The notes: generated by a model from the sequence alone, not told the origin. A stretch of DNA of 64,000 nucleotides from Owenia fusiformis (GCA_903813345.2 CAIIXF020000004.1:4545525-4609524), one strand, 5' to 3'; positions 46,998 through 59,016 are shown, counted from the first letter of the stretch. A program made the numbers and translations.

Positions 46998-47322
46998 AAC
47001 ACTGTAACCGAATCATTGTTTTATGTGTGAAAACTACAGTACATGCATTCGAATAGGGCGATGTATACGTACAGGTTTCCCGTTCGATTTTATATACATT
47101 GCTTAAAGCGAAATAACAAAATTGACGTACTTCTGCCGACAAAAAATTAAGATTTTTTATTTTCATAATTTACACCAACAAAGAGGTTGATTTGTATCCC
47201 GTTACTTAACCGAAGTGTTACTTGCAAGCTCCAGTTACTAAAAAGCTAGTCAGTGACAGTTATATGTACCCAGCAGCTCCAATAATTGGGTGAGAAATTG
47301 AGCATCCAAGACGTTATCTGGT

Positions 47323-48890
47323 AAAGGATAGGTATCGATATGGAAAACTGAATTCAACAATGTTTTTCTCTTAAACCAATCATTGAAAACATTCTGTAAA
47401 AAACACTTTAATATTTATGTAATGTTGACTGATTGACAACAATTTAATGCGAAAATTGTTTAGAAATACCTTATATACCCGTTTTTGTTAACATTTTTTG
47501 TTTTTTTATTGCAATTGTTTTTGCTCTTTTCTACCAATTCTTGAGAGTGAAATAAAATGTCTTTCCGAACCTTGTTGGAAGAAAATAGCGTATACAACAA
47601 GGAATTTTGGGTTGATTTAAAAAAGTATTCAAAAATTAAAACAAAATCCCCCAAAATAGATAAAAATCAAGATAAACCTTTTATTTCATTAACAAGATAT
47701 TTTTTTAAATCAACCAAACTTTCCTTTGTACAATTACAATATTGAGAGTCCTAAACATGTTGTGTTTACACTCCCCTCCATAAGTTTGGCAACCTTTTTT
47801 CCCCATTGAACTACGTGTTAAAGCCTCTTTACGTTTGACTTTTTATTTATTTAACCGGCGATGAAATAACTTATAATATTGATGAAAACGTAACTTGACT
47901 TTATCTCAAATACCTCCAAATTTTCTCAATTTTTTCCTTTATTACAATAGGTCGAAAATTGATGATAAATTTGATGAAATTTTGAAAATCGTCATTCCCA
48001 TGTAATCCAATGGGAAATGGAGGGTTCGGGGCAAATCAGAAATCAGGATATCTTTTCAGTAAAAGATTCAGCAAAAAGATATTTTTATATAGAAAATTGA
48101 ATTGTCTAGCTTTTTTTAACACTAAGTGTTTAGTTTATTGGATGAATATTAAAGTTACAGCGCTTCAAAGTCAATTTTTCGCCTCCTGTGTTATTTCAAT
48201 GGGAGAGGTTTTTTGAAAAACAATTTCGACTTTAAAGACCTATAACGTTGTTGAACCTGCAGAAACATATCAATTTTTTGTTAACTAAAGTTAGCAAATT
48301 CTATTGCCTGCCTAACTCGTATTTTTTGCAAGGACTCGGATGGATGGATATTCTATCATATGATTTGCGGCAAACCTACCATTTCCCATTGGTTAACATG
48401 GGAATGTCGATTTTCAAATATTCATCAAATTCATCATCAATTTTCGACCTATTGTAATTGAGGAAAAAAATTGAGAAAATTTGGAGGTATTGGAAATAAA
48501 GTCAAGATACGTTTCCATCAATATTATAAGTTATTTCATCGCCGGTTAAACAAATTTAAAATTCAAACGTAAAGAGACTTTAACACGTAGTTCAATTGGG
48601 AAAAAAGGTTGCCAAACTTATGGAGGGGACTGTGTGTCGTTTTGTTCCAATGAGGTTTGGAAAGATGTTTCATTTCACTCTGGAAACATGATACCAAAAA
48701 CAAAACAAGTGTTTGATGTGTTTTCTAAAACAATATAGATGAAAGTATATATATATATATTTCAAATTATATTGTTACCATTCAAAAGATGACCATTGAA
48801 TTGAGGTGTTAAATTTTTAGATTTTTTTAATGACTGGTTTATAAGAGAAACGTTTGTTCAAAAAGTTCTCCATATCGATACCACTCCTTT
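47323..48890. mobile_element. Foldback family 2, copy 2, interrupted by a family-1 foldback
   Basis: Ends AAAGGATAGGTATCGATATGG and CCATATCGATACCACTCCTTT match the uninterrupted element at 30614-31074, which here appears in reverse orientation. The middle is occupied by 47769-48634, a member of the other family. Part of the centre is duplicated as an inverse around the insertion (TTGTTGGAAGAAAATAGCG on the left, TTTTGTTCCAATGAGG on the right). Confidence 0.85.
47769..48634. mobile_element. Foldback element family 1, copy 2 (uninterrupted)
   Basis: An 866-bp near-palindrome starting CACTCCCCTCCATAAGTTTG and ending CAAACTTATGGAGGGGACTGTG. Arms of about 400 bp each include CGGCGATGAAATAACTTATAATATTGATG and its inverse. 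It supplies the intact form of the arm that is broken in copy 1 at 20321-21818. Confidence 0.9.
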
Positions 48891-50973
48891 TATAATATTA
48901 TTAAGACGTTCAAGTCTGGTTATAGTGACTGGGAACATGATGGACTCGTTACATTAAATAATCAACACCCTTGAAATTATCCTTACCACAATACAGCACA
49001 CGTGATTGTATGGTGTTTTAATTCATTCATACGATTTCAAATAAGAATATACTATGCTACTACCATGATACGACATCTATACATTAAATATAAACACAAC
49101 AGCCTGGACCAAAATCTAGCCGGAAAATCCACCCGTGACAGAAAACATAGCCAGGGAGACAATATTTACTCGGATATGGTCTTTGCAAACAAGTTATAAT
49201 TAATTAAACCCTGATGTCATGAAAATCTATGGGGATGAATTGTAATGTTTTTTACGTTACTGATAGAGACGTCCCATCATCCCAACGCTCATTACCTTCA
49301 CAATACAACCGTAAACAGGAGATACGATTGAGCAAGATAATTATTATACCTATAAATATGTTTTGAAAATTGTTATTAAAAAAATATCTGCATTCACAAT
49401 GCACAGTCATCGTTACGCTTAAACTCCCATGAAATAAATAGCTGCTTTAATAGTGCTCTTTTGCATAACCGGTGTTGCGTGTAATCTTGTATTCTAATAA
49501 AAATACCATGGATCTATGATGACATGTGCTCTGTATGTATGGCTATAGTAAACAATAGATTTTCGCTACATGTGACTAAGCTTGATTCGCGAATGCAACT
49601 TTCGGCTGTCAGCTACCGGATTAACCTACTATTTTATGGGCAACACATTTAAACATGAATATCACATGCTACTATTCCGGGGATCCATTTGAATGAATTA
49701 AAATAATAAATTAAGTGAGTAACTGATTGTGCCTCAGTGCAAATAATAATAGTTATCCTTGGTTGACAAAGTGTGACATAATAATAAGCATTTCTCATTG
49801 GTTATGACTGACTTAGTGTGAGAGTGTTGTTTAATGTGTTCCATATTAATTATCTTTTGCATTTTTCATTAGCATTATCTTCGTTGGCATTGCTATTTCT
49901 CAGTGCTCGCTGACGCCATATAACGTGACTAAAAACCTATCGACAAGATTGACATCCGTTTTGACATACTTTCATCCATCAAGCAATTAGCCTGAGGTCT
50001 TTATTCAATCATAAAAGTGCCCATTCTGTAATTTTGATCTACCAAATGTTGGTTAGCCGTCATAAAAGATTGTCCTAACAATCTATTTAACGAGTTTTGT
50101 CATATTACATAGTGGCACGGATGCGTTTCTTATTACATCAAACCAGTGTCAACGGAATATAAATGGTTGAAGAGCTGTCTTGGTTAAATTTAGTATCCGG
50201 TCTAACGAAATTCTATGGGATTCAAATAACTTACTTGGAATGTCAATCCCTTCGTCTGTCTTTAAGTTAACAAAATACCTATACCGAGGTATTTCCTCAT
50301 GTTTTAAAAAAGAAAAAATAAGAATACAACTGATTGTAAAAAAGGAACACAGCACAATGATTTACAGTGCAAAGAAACAATGTTTTGTTCAAATATTAAA
50401 CATAACATTGTTGAAAATATATTATTCAGATATGTGCTATTATCACATACTATGTAGAAATCTATGTAGAAATCTATGATTTGATTGGTTACTTTCTTTG
50501 ACGTAATAGTGCCAATTTCGCATTTAAGGGATCATGTTAGTCACATCCCAAAATACATTCTGAAAAATCTCTCAAACAACCATTTGTCTTGGATGAACAC
50601 CAGTATTAGTCCGCATTCATGGATTATAGTTCTATAAAATAAATGCTTTATACATGAATAGATGTCTCTGCATACATTGTCTTTGTGTTTTGATGGGCAT
50701 GTTGGGTCATTTCGTACAGTTAGTTGATGGAACAAGTTGAATTGGGCAGCTTAAAGTTCATTTCGTTTTCACTGCAGAAGAACAGCGCAAGTATACACTG
50801 CTTTATTTTGAGTGATTCGGCCACTAACTATTGAGCTATTCCTGGTGGAGGAGATAAAACCATGACAAGAAAAAATTCAATGTACCGATTATAATTATTT
50901 TAGGAAATGTGACTGGCCATGGGGTGTTAGGAAACAATTTTTTAAATGAATAAGCCCTTGGGCTTTGTGACGC
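48891..50973. other. Gene-free region
   Basis: Apart from the GATTCGCGAATGC element fragment at 49583-49680, no feature is supported. Frames at 50149-50479 overlap on opposite strands and show no domain. Confidence 0.5.
49583..49680. repeat. Fragment of the TTCGCGAATGCAA element
   Basis: AAGCTTGATTCGCGAATGCAA followed by CCGGATTAACCTACTATTT matches, in inverse orientation, 55395-55508. Confidence 0.7.
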
Positions 50974-50976
50974 TTA

Positions 50977-51089
50977 TGCCTAGGTCACATTTGCTCCGAT
51001 CCATCGGCTCAATATTGTTTTCAATTTTGCACAAAATACTCAATCGGCCGGGCGCCGTAGTGAAAATCGGAGCAAATGTGACCAAGGCA
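50977..51089. mobile_element. Palindromic MITE (TGCC...GGCA), copy 1
   Basis: TGCCTAGGTCACATTTGCTC at the left is the inverse of GAGCAAATGTGACCAAGGCA at the right, with TTA on both sides. The core ACTCAATCGGCCGGGCGCCG is GC-rich. A TTA duplication suggests PIF/Harbinger type. Confidence 0.88.
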
Positions 51090-51346
51090 TTACACGACAA
51101 CATTGTAAACACCGATGTAATATGTACAGTGTACAGTTTTTTTAGATAAATTAATTCCGAATTTAGCCTATCACTGTCTGATACTATTACATCAACTACA
51201 AAAATGAACATTTTTCTTCTCCGTTCCAAATGCCCACGTGTAATCCAGCTTGAAACATCGATATACCAGAATGTCTAAGGATTTAAGGACCGGTGTAAAA
51301 GAAATGATGGTCCCCAAGGGATTATGGTCCCCTTTCTTAACGGCCC

Positions 51347-51470
51347 TTACTGGCCCTGATTGTATATAAGATAATGAGGGAAAGAGTTGTATTTATGTCA
51401 CCATATAAATAAATGGAGAGTAGGACCATAATTTGATAAGACCTCCCACCCTTTTACACTGGACTCACTG
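51347..51470 (+). repeat. Dispersed repeat, copy 2 (of 2012-2135)
   Basis: CCTTACTGGCCCTGATTG to TTTTACACTGG matches the sequence following the LINE poly(A) tail at the left of the window. Confidence 0.8.
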
Positions 51471-51623
51471 TTCATAACAAGACAAATGAGACACATAAGA
51501 ACAAAAAGAGTAAACATTGATCATGGCGTGGACACGTATAATAGTAGTGTACTTGCAAAATGAAATTGATTATTGTACTAAATCTGAGTCAAGACTGAAA
51601 TAACCGTTCATATGTTGTTAAAT

Positions 51624-51826
51624 GAGCCTGGCCATAGGAAAACCGGTCTTATCACAAAAATTAAAATTGTGCTACAGAGCCAAAAATGTGCCCACGATTA
51701 AGAGGAAAATGTGCTAAATTCAGATCCGACTTTTTGGTCTATATATGCAAGGAAAAATGTTTAGGACATAAGCCATATGGCTAAATCTGTGATAAGACCC
51801 CTTTTTCTGTGGCCTGGCTCAAATAT
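51624..51826 (+). repeat. Dispersed repeat (copy of 6505-6780)
   Basis: AAATGAGCCTGGCCATAGGA to GGCCTGGCTCAAATATA. Same orientation as the other copy; lacks about 60 internal bases. Confidence 0.8.
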
Positions 51827-52504
51827 AGAATGGTTGTGCTATGTTGTATAATAAATATGATATGGCATGCCTGGTCATATGTCAATATATTGTCCTTACA
51901 TCCACGATGATGTTTTCCTTATCAATGTTTTCCAATATTTTCAGATGAATGCTAATTGGAATCAATACGCCACTTACACTTTGATGGTATCCTTCCTTTT
52001 GGTCGAGTATATCGTATACATTTCCTTAGTATCTTCTCAATTTAATAACAAAAATCATTACGATAACTATAAGTGGCTTTGACGATTAAACGTTTTTTCG
52101 TATCAGGTTTTTACAGCTCGTTGAGAATATAAAATCAATTATGATTATATTTTTATCCCGTAAAGGCCATTCGTAAAATATATTTTCCTCAATTCCGCAA
52201 GATTTAGTAAGAATAATTGTACAATAAACCATGCTAATGGCTAGAACTTGATCGAGTCTTCAAGTCATTGACTCGCATATTTACTGTACACAGGTACATG
52301 TAAATTGTATCACGTTGCTGTGTTACGTGGAACCTTAACTCGACTTGCATCAGAGGTGAGCCAGTTTCGTGTCGTAAAAACGTTGTGCGTTAGTATTGAA
52401 TACAGATAGAGGATATCTTATAATTTTGGAGAAATACCATTTTATCCATGGGTGGATATCGCCCATCTTCACGAGTGAGCGCAGCCCCAAGAGGGTCAAG
52501 TCTA
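51827..52504. other. Gene-free stretch
   Basis: Nothing recognised except a short GC-rich patch at 52448-52500 (GGGTGGATATCGCCCATC). Confidence 0.45.
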
Positions 52505-52506
52505 TA

Positions 52507-53320
52507 CCCCCCTATCACACCAAACTAGTTCTTACCCGTTCTTGCCAGTCCTACGAAAACGTCGTAAAACGGGCTCAATCTGGCTGTGGTCGGGAAATAT
52601 GTCAGAAATAATTAGCTTCTTCGTTCTTAAACAGTCCAGTCTTCAATACGTCCATCTCGTTGGCAGTTCGTTCAGGTCGCACCACGTCGGTGTGCAACGT
52701 AGTAGAACGCGTCCCTTAGTCAAGAAGCTCAACATGACCTGATTACAGAACGCTATGGTCGCCATCGAATTTTGAATCGATTCAAAATTCTTAAATCACA
52801 TTCCCGTCTGAGAACGTTCATAAAGTTCGTAAATAGACCTTAGAAAGTTGCAGCTACGTTCATTCCGTTCGCACACAGTTTAAAACCAGTTTTGAAGAAC
52901 GCGGTGGCAACTTGTTTGGTGTGATAGCTATATTTTTGCTAACTCGTTCATAAGTAGTGTTAAATACGTTCTTAATCAGTTTAAACCCGTTTGCAATTAG
53001 TTCTACCTCGTTCTCAACACGTCCTCAGACTGTTCAACTCGTTGTTAAAACGTCCCTAGTAGGATTGAAGTACGACGGTTCCGTTCGTAGTATGTCCAGC
53101 TCGTCGTTAGTACGTTGTCACTCGTTCTAATTGTAGAACGTGACGACCACGAGAACATTTTGAGCATTTGTCTAAGATCTAGAGGACCTACCCGTTCGAG
53201 TACGTTCGATGAAGTTTGTAAATAGATCCCAAACGGTTCTTAGTAGGTCCAGTCCGTTCGTGCACAGTTGAAGCCCGTTTTCGAGAACGTAGTGAGAACT
53301 AGTTTGGTGTGATAGTAGGG
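52507..53320. mobile_element. AGAACG-rich inverted-end element, copy 2
   Basis: Inverted copy of 38934-39741, ends CCCCCCTATCACACCAAACT and AGTTTGGTGTGATAGTAGGG, bordered by TA on both sides (52505-52506 and 53321-53322). Confidence 0.88.
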
Positions 53321-53586
53321 TACACTATGGACTTGTCTTTACAAAATAATTGCATGAAAAAACGTTGGAACTATATTGTCAAACAGACAAGTGGTTATCA
53401 CAATTTCTTTTTCAAATTTGTTTTCAAGATTATTTTTCAAAATTAATTTTAAAAATATTTTTAAATTTTCTTTCAAAATGTTTTTGAAATAGTATCCATC
53501 GGATACGCTTATATATCACGTCATATGGATCGGATACGATTTTAGTGGCTCATACCAAAATAATCTTGTTTCGTTATCCCCATATA

Positions 53587-54694
53587 CAGGGTGGTCCCAA
53601 AAAATTGGAACATTTGATAATTGAACGCAAAACCTTTATTTTTCTTCTAAAATGCACCAAACTTTAATTGAGCATAGTTCAGTCAGTTTATTTTCAGATG
53701 TAAAGTTTATCAATGCAAACAACAAAGTTAGTGCATTAAACTAGACAATGTTTGATATGACCACTCTTCTCCTCAATTACAAGTTGAAGCCTGGGACTCA
53801 GTTTTGAAAAGATTCATTCACCTGTATTGCTGTTCGTTTGAATTTGTCCAATCCATCCCAAAAATTCAGCTTTAACAAACTACTTATATATGTTTGCCTT
53901 TGAAGATCAAATCTTGTAACATATTCAACATTTTTTTACCCAAATTGATGGGTATTAAGCATATTTTGATGGCTATAGTTGGGTGTATTACTGATTCCTC
54001 TGCCCTGGCCCCCAGAAAGATGCCCTGGCCTACAGAAAGAGGCCAGGGCAGTCTGTTTTGACTGGTAAATGAAGACCCCGCCCTTCTTGTTCTAATATGA
54101 ATAATATTCATTTAATATCAATATATGTATATCAATATCATAAAGGAGTTTCACAGAACACAAAGGATACATTATATGTGCTTAGATGTGGTCTTTAATA
54201 AAGCCTTGTAAATGACTGGTCAGTTTCCCCTTTACTGAAAAGTGGAAACAATGATTTTGATTTTGTAGCTGTATCACTCACCTCTAACATGTTCCTTCTG
54301 TCCTACTCTTAAATACAAATACAGATTTGGGGTATATTTGAGTTAACAATAACACAATAGTTTTTCTAGTAAACCATAGATGTTAATACCTCTTGACAAC
54401 TAAATACTATTTTATAAAATATGTATAGCAATCAACATGTTCATTAAAGCTTTGAAATACAGAAAACTTGAAAAATAGCGGTGAAATTGACAAAGTGTAT
54501 ATTTAAGAAAAGGGGGTCATATCAAAATTGACTAGTTTAATGTATTAACTCTGTGGTTTGCACCTATAAACGTTTCATCAGAGAGATAACTGACTGAAGT
54601 ATGCTCAGTAAAATTTTGGTGCATTTCGGAGAAAAATAAAGGTCTCAATAAAGGTTCAATTCACAAAATTATGTTCCAATTTTGGACCACCCTG
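53587..54694. mobile_element. Mariner/Tc1-like element with about 190-bp inverted ends
   Basis: CAGGGTGGTCCCAAAAAATTGGAAC and GTTCCAATTTTGGACCACCCTG, each next to TA. The arms go on inward: AAAATGCACCAAA with TTTGGTGCATTT, GAGCATAGTTCAGTCAGTT with AACTGACTGAAGTATGCTC, GCATTAAACTAG with CTAGTTTAATGT, GATATGACC with GGTCATATC. Only about 700 unique bases remain inside, without an intact transposase. A minus-strand stretch near 53800 (VNESFQN) might be a trace of a transposase C-terminus. Confidence 0.85.
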
Positions 54695-54730
54695 TATATT
54701 TAGTAAACATCAGATAATATGTATCTATAT

Positions 54731-54845
54731 ATACTCCCCCATTGGACTACGTGGTAAAGCCTCTTCATGATTGAATTTTTATTTACATAACCAGCAAAAT
54801 ACAATATGATAAAGGTGGAAATGTAACCTGACTTCATTTCCAATG
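54731..54845. repeat. Foldback family 1, end fragment
   Basis: ACTCCCCCATTGGACTACGTGGTAAAGCCTCTTCATG, then ACATAACCAGCAAAAT and ACCTGACTTCATTTCCAAT, match the left arm of 47769-48634 (CCCCATTGAACTACGTGTTAAAGCC). The rest of the element is missing. Confidence 0.75.
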
Positions 54846-55367
54846 CAGAGACGATGATTCAACACACACAGAAACAGCGCCCAATGCCCATGTCTCATTA
54901 TTCAGATACCGCTATCACCATCCAGATCAATCTGAGAAATTGTCCATCACACGCATCGTATGATAGATTAATAATTAGTGAATTAAAGCATTCAACAAGG
55001 TACTTATTGCACCCGGTCAAATTAAAATATATCGATAATATGCCGGATAAACATGACGATCTATATCACTTTCTCCAAGTACTAATTAGGGTTGTTAAGA
55101 GGCTATTCAAAGTTCCCTAACTACTCCACCTCGTGTATTGACAGAGTAAATTAGATAAGTTCGGGGCTTTAGTGTTGGTCAAGGCTCACACTAATCTTCG
55201 TGATGATCAATTGCGACAATTCGTGATCTGACTAATCCACGCTTAGTGCCAATTGCAGACCTAAGTGTAGCAGTGACTTAAGCACAATGTACAAACGATT
55301 GAAATCTTCCCAAAAAGCGATTGTAATACCGTTACCTTTGCCTCAAAGTATTCGGGCTTACCTTGTA
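54846..55367. other. Gene-free stretch
   Basis: An 88-codon frame at 54854-55120 shows no recognisable domain and is not called. Confidence 0.45.
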
Positions 55368-55508
55368 TTCGCGAATGCAACTTAATACATTTAGTACCTG
55401 CCACTTACTAGTTGCACTATTTCATTCATATTTAAATGAGTTGATCACAAATAGTAGGTTAATCCGGAAGCCGCTAGCCGCAATTTGCATTCGCGAATAC
55501 AAGCTTAG
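55368..55508. mobile_element. MITE with TTGTATTCGCGAATGCAA ends
   Basis: TTGTATTCGCGAATGCAACTT at the left and GCATTCGCGAATACAAGC at the right form inverted ends of a unit of about 140 bp. Related pieces occur at 49583-49680 and 25768-25790. The end itself is a near palindrome around TTCGCGAA. Confidence 0.75.
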
Positions 55509-56009
55509 TTTCAACTCTGCATACATGTAATGTCTATGTGAATATTTAGATTGACAGAAACAGTCGACAAGACGCGAAATCTAGAGTATCTATGAAATCT
55601 ACAGTGACATAATATTCATACGATTCTAGAATGCTATAATACGTATTGTCATTTTTCTAAATGAATTTCTATATGAAGTCTTATAATGTTATCTAAAAAT
55701 AGCAACTGGGTGTTGAAAAGGAAGTTCTATTCAGAATAAGTCATGATCGGCGTTTAAAACTAGTTTTGCATTATATGTAAATAAAACGTGTAATATTTGT
55801 TCAGAAAATTAATTAGTATTAAGATGAAAAAATCAAAAAAGCTTATTTGGACACGATCTCTTAAAACTATGTGTGAAAGGCTTTGTGTTCTACCTTCTTG
55901 GATAGCTGGAAAGGTCACTCTAAACACATTTTACCCGTCGAGCGTCTGAAACATCACACAGCACCATGACGTCAATAGATACAACGATATTCAAAGGACA
56001 GGAGTACCT

Positions 56010-57288
56010 CCACGGCTAACAATCGACAACGTACAGTGACACGATATGCCGTCGTACACTTTAGGTGTACGGTGTCAGTATTAACTGATTTGAAGCGAAA
56101 ACTATGATGTAGGTTTGATTGTGGTTTTCAAAAATTAATTTGAGGAGTACATAAAGGATTTCATGTTTGATTCCGTGTGTATTCGATTTGGAAGACATTT
56201 ACCTTTCTAATTACGTTCAAAGAATCTCGAGCAGTGCTCGATTTTTTCGTTGTTAATCTACCCATGCAATTGGTCGGTTGGAAAAATGTGTTTTTACACA
56301 TTTCCTTTGATCAATTTTTCCTCTGTCGTCTAAGAGTGCCTAATATTTTTATGAGAATATTTTTCTCTAAACTACAAAATTTAAGACGGTTGAAGGTTTA
56401 ATAAATATTCATGTATTTGTTCCGTTGCAGTTTTAAATGAACCTGATCCCCCTGCCCCTTAGTGTTATGAAAATTACGTTGTCTACATAAGGGTTAACTG
56501 TGAATTCAGATATGTAAGTTCAATGGAACAACGTACATCGAGATCACAACGTACACTTACGATTTAAAAAAATATTTTAGCAAAAACGTGAATATTTATT
56601 AAATCTTTAACCGTCCTTAATAATGTAACTTTGGGAAACATATTCTTATAAAAATAATCGACACTTTTAGGCAACGAGGAAACGGGGAAAGAATGACCAA
56701 AGGAAATGTGAAAAAAACAACATTTTCAAACCGATCATTGTTGGTGGGTAGATTTAATTCGAAAAAACTCGTGCACTGCCCGAAAATCTTTTCACGGAAT
56801 TAGAAAAGTAAATGTCTTCCAAATCGAATAAACACAACGTACACTTACGATTTAAAAAAATATTTTAGCAAAAGCGTGACTATTTATTAAATCTTCAACC
56901 GTCCTTAATAATGTAACTTTGGGAAACATATTCTTATAAAAATAATCGACACTTTTAGGTGACAGGGAAACGGGGAAAGAATGACCAAAGGAAATGTGAA
57001 AAAACCAACATTTTCAAAATGATCATTGTTGGTGGGTAGATTTACTTCGAAAAAACTCGTGCACTGCCCGAAAATCTTTTTACGGAATTAGAAAAGTAAA
57101 TGTCTTCCAAATCGAATACACACAAAATTACACATAAAATCCCTTAAGTATTACTCAGATTAATTTTTAAAACCTACACCACACCCACATCATCGTTGTT
57201 GCTTCATATCAGTTAGAATAGTTACACCGTACATGTAAAGTGTACGACTGTATATTTTGTCACTGTGCGTTGTCGATGGTTAGGCGTG
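56010..57288. mobile_element. Foldback family 3 with internal tandem duplication
   Basis: Left arm (CACGGCTAACAATCGACAAC, ACAGTGACACGATATGCCGTC, then GTATTCGATTTGGAAGACAT) is the inverse of the right arm ending GTTGTCGATGGTTAGGCGTG. Arms are about 350-400 bp. Between them a 286-bp block is repeated in tandem (see 56547-57119). Each arm also has a short hairpin CGTACACTTTAGGTGTACG. No coding capacity. Confidence 0.88.
56547..57119. repeat. Two tandem copies of a 286-bp block
   Basis: CACAACGTACACTTACGATTTAAAAAAATATT opens both copies (56547 and 56833), and GTAAATGTCTTCCAAATCGAATA closes both. The copies differ at only about 15 positions by eye, so the duplication is younger than the element's arms. 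Confidence 0.9.
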
Positions 57289-58540
57289 ACCTCGTCGAAT
57301 AGATACGTAGCATGTTGTTCACAGAATAAGAAATTGATGAGAGAAATTGTTCTAATGTAAATCAATTTATCGAAGAAGATCTGTTGCGTTCATAAATACT
57401 ATTAAGAAACTGAACAAATTATGTCTTTAATCTCTTCTTTTATCTGAACATATTGGAAAGCCATTATTGATCCAGCGTTAACGAAATTGGACAGTACAAC
57501 ATTACTTTAATGCTGTTTGTATCATTAAAAGGAAATAAAGACCAAACATGATATTTCATAGAATAAGTGCGTCATTTCATCCAGATATATAAAATAGTTT
57601 TATGTTTCTCTTTTGTAGTCTGATGCAATTTATTAACATTGTAGATACAATTACACGGGTAGAAAACATAACCTTATGAGCATTATAGTTTTGGTCTAAT
57701 GGGTTTTTGTAGCGGTTAAACAAGTATTAAGCCGTTAAAAATTTGGATAACAAGTCATATTCATTTATTAAATATTTTCAAAGAAAAACGAATAATGCAA
57801 ACTTGCCAATACATTAATTAAAAAATCCAGGTCGATGTGAAATGACATCTGAGGTAATGAATGGTGTACATGTATGTTCATGTACGAGTGTTTTGCATAA
57901 TATATGATAAGTATTCCCCCCCAGGTATCATGAAAAAGAACAATGAGCTCATGTTGCAAATCACATGGTCACACGTTTTAAACAAAATTAATGCAGTTCA
58001 TCCAAGCGAACGTAAACCGCTAATTACGCTATGGCTACCTTGTCTGCTGCTCGCGTGTGTCAACTGCGCCGGCTTGTTGCGAGTGCATCAAAGAAGTTAT
58101 GTTGCAATAAGATGATGTCATTCGAAATAATTAATGTGAGCGTTAACCCTTATGGCTGCAGGGGGAGGGGGGGGGGCAATCCGACGCCCTCGATTTGATC
58201 GGTGCTTAGCGATATCATTTTTATTGATGTAAAATATAAGTACTGTACCCTTGTGATGAACAGGGCATCTTTATTAATTAATGCGAGAGCTTTTAGGAGA
58301 ATGACAGAGAATATAATGTTATATTGCTTTATTGAGTTATCATATGTAATACTAATGCCTTTAATTCCCTATGGTTGGTTTTCAGCTCAGAATTTCCCCC
58401 TGAAATATGAATGGGCCATTCGCGTTATAGTATAATTATACAGTGAATGTTCTGTTATAACATGGCATTCACTGTATATTTATTTATTATAAGTTCCTTG
58501 ATACGGGGAACAAAAAAAAACATACAATGCATATTTTCTT
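57289..58540. other. Gene-free stretch
   Basis: No gene recognised. A G-run at 58159-58175 (GGGGGAGGGGGGGGGG) could form a quadruplex. Confidence 0.45.
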
Positions 58541-58543
58541 TTA

Positions 58544-58689
58544 TGCCAATGTCTGGGTTACATTTGCTGCGATTCATCGGTCGGCGCCAAGCCGATTGAG
58601 TATTCTGTTGAAAACTGAATTCATTTGGGAACATGATACTCAATCGGCCGGGCGCCGGCCGATGAATCGGAGCAAATGTGACCCAGGCA
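58544..58689. mobile_element. Palindromic MITE (TGCC...GGCA), copy 2
   Basis: TTA on both sides. The arms contain GGTTACATTTGCTGCGATTC/GAATCGGAGCAAATGTGACC and GGCGCCAAGCCGATTGAGTA/TACTCAATCGGCCGGGCGCC. Confidence 0.9.
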
Positions 58690-58881
58690 TTACCATTGAT
58701 GTTAATTCAATAGCATCTACATTACAGTGTTTTTGCAAGTTTTGAACACGATTCAGATTTTCATGCATTTGTTATTAACAGATTACCCACTTAGCCACAA
58801 TTATAATATACTCTATACGGATTCTAGACGCTCATTATAGTTTATTTATGGTCACATTCCCAAATAAGAAATCACTGCTTA

Positions 58882-59016
58882 TGCCTTGGTCACATTTGCT
58901 CCGATCCATCCGTCAGCGCCCGCCCGATTGAGTGTTTTGTTCAATATTGTATTCAATTTTGAACAAAATACTCAATCGGCCGGGCGCCGTAAATAGGAGC
59001 AAATGTGACCAAGGCA
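58882..59016. mobile_element. Palindromic MITE (TGCC...GGCA), copy 3
   Basis: TTA before and TAA after. GGTCACATTTGCTCCGATCC and its inverse at the end; the centre TTTTGTTCAATATTG/CAATTTTGAACAAAA pairs almost fully. Confidence 0.9.

Noticed and set aside
54854-55120. 88-codon frame after the foldback fragment
   Set aside because: No domain or homology recognised; no splice or polyadenylation context.
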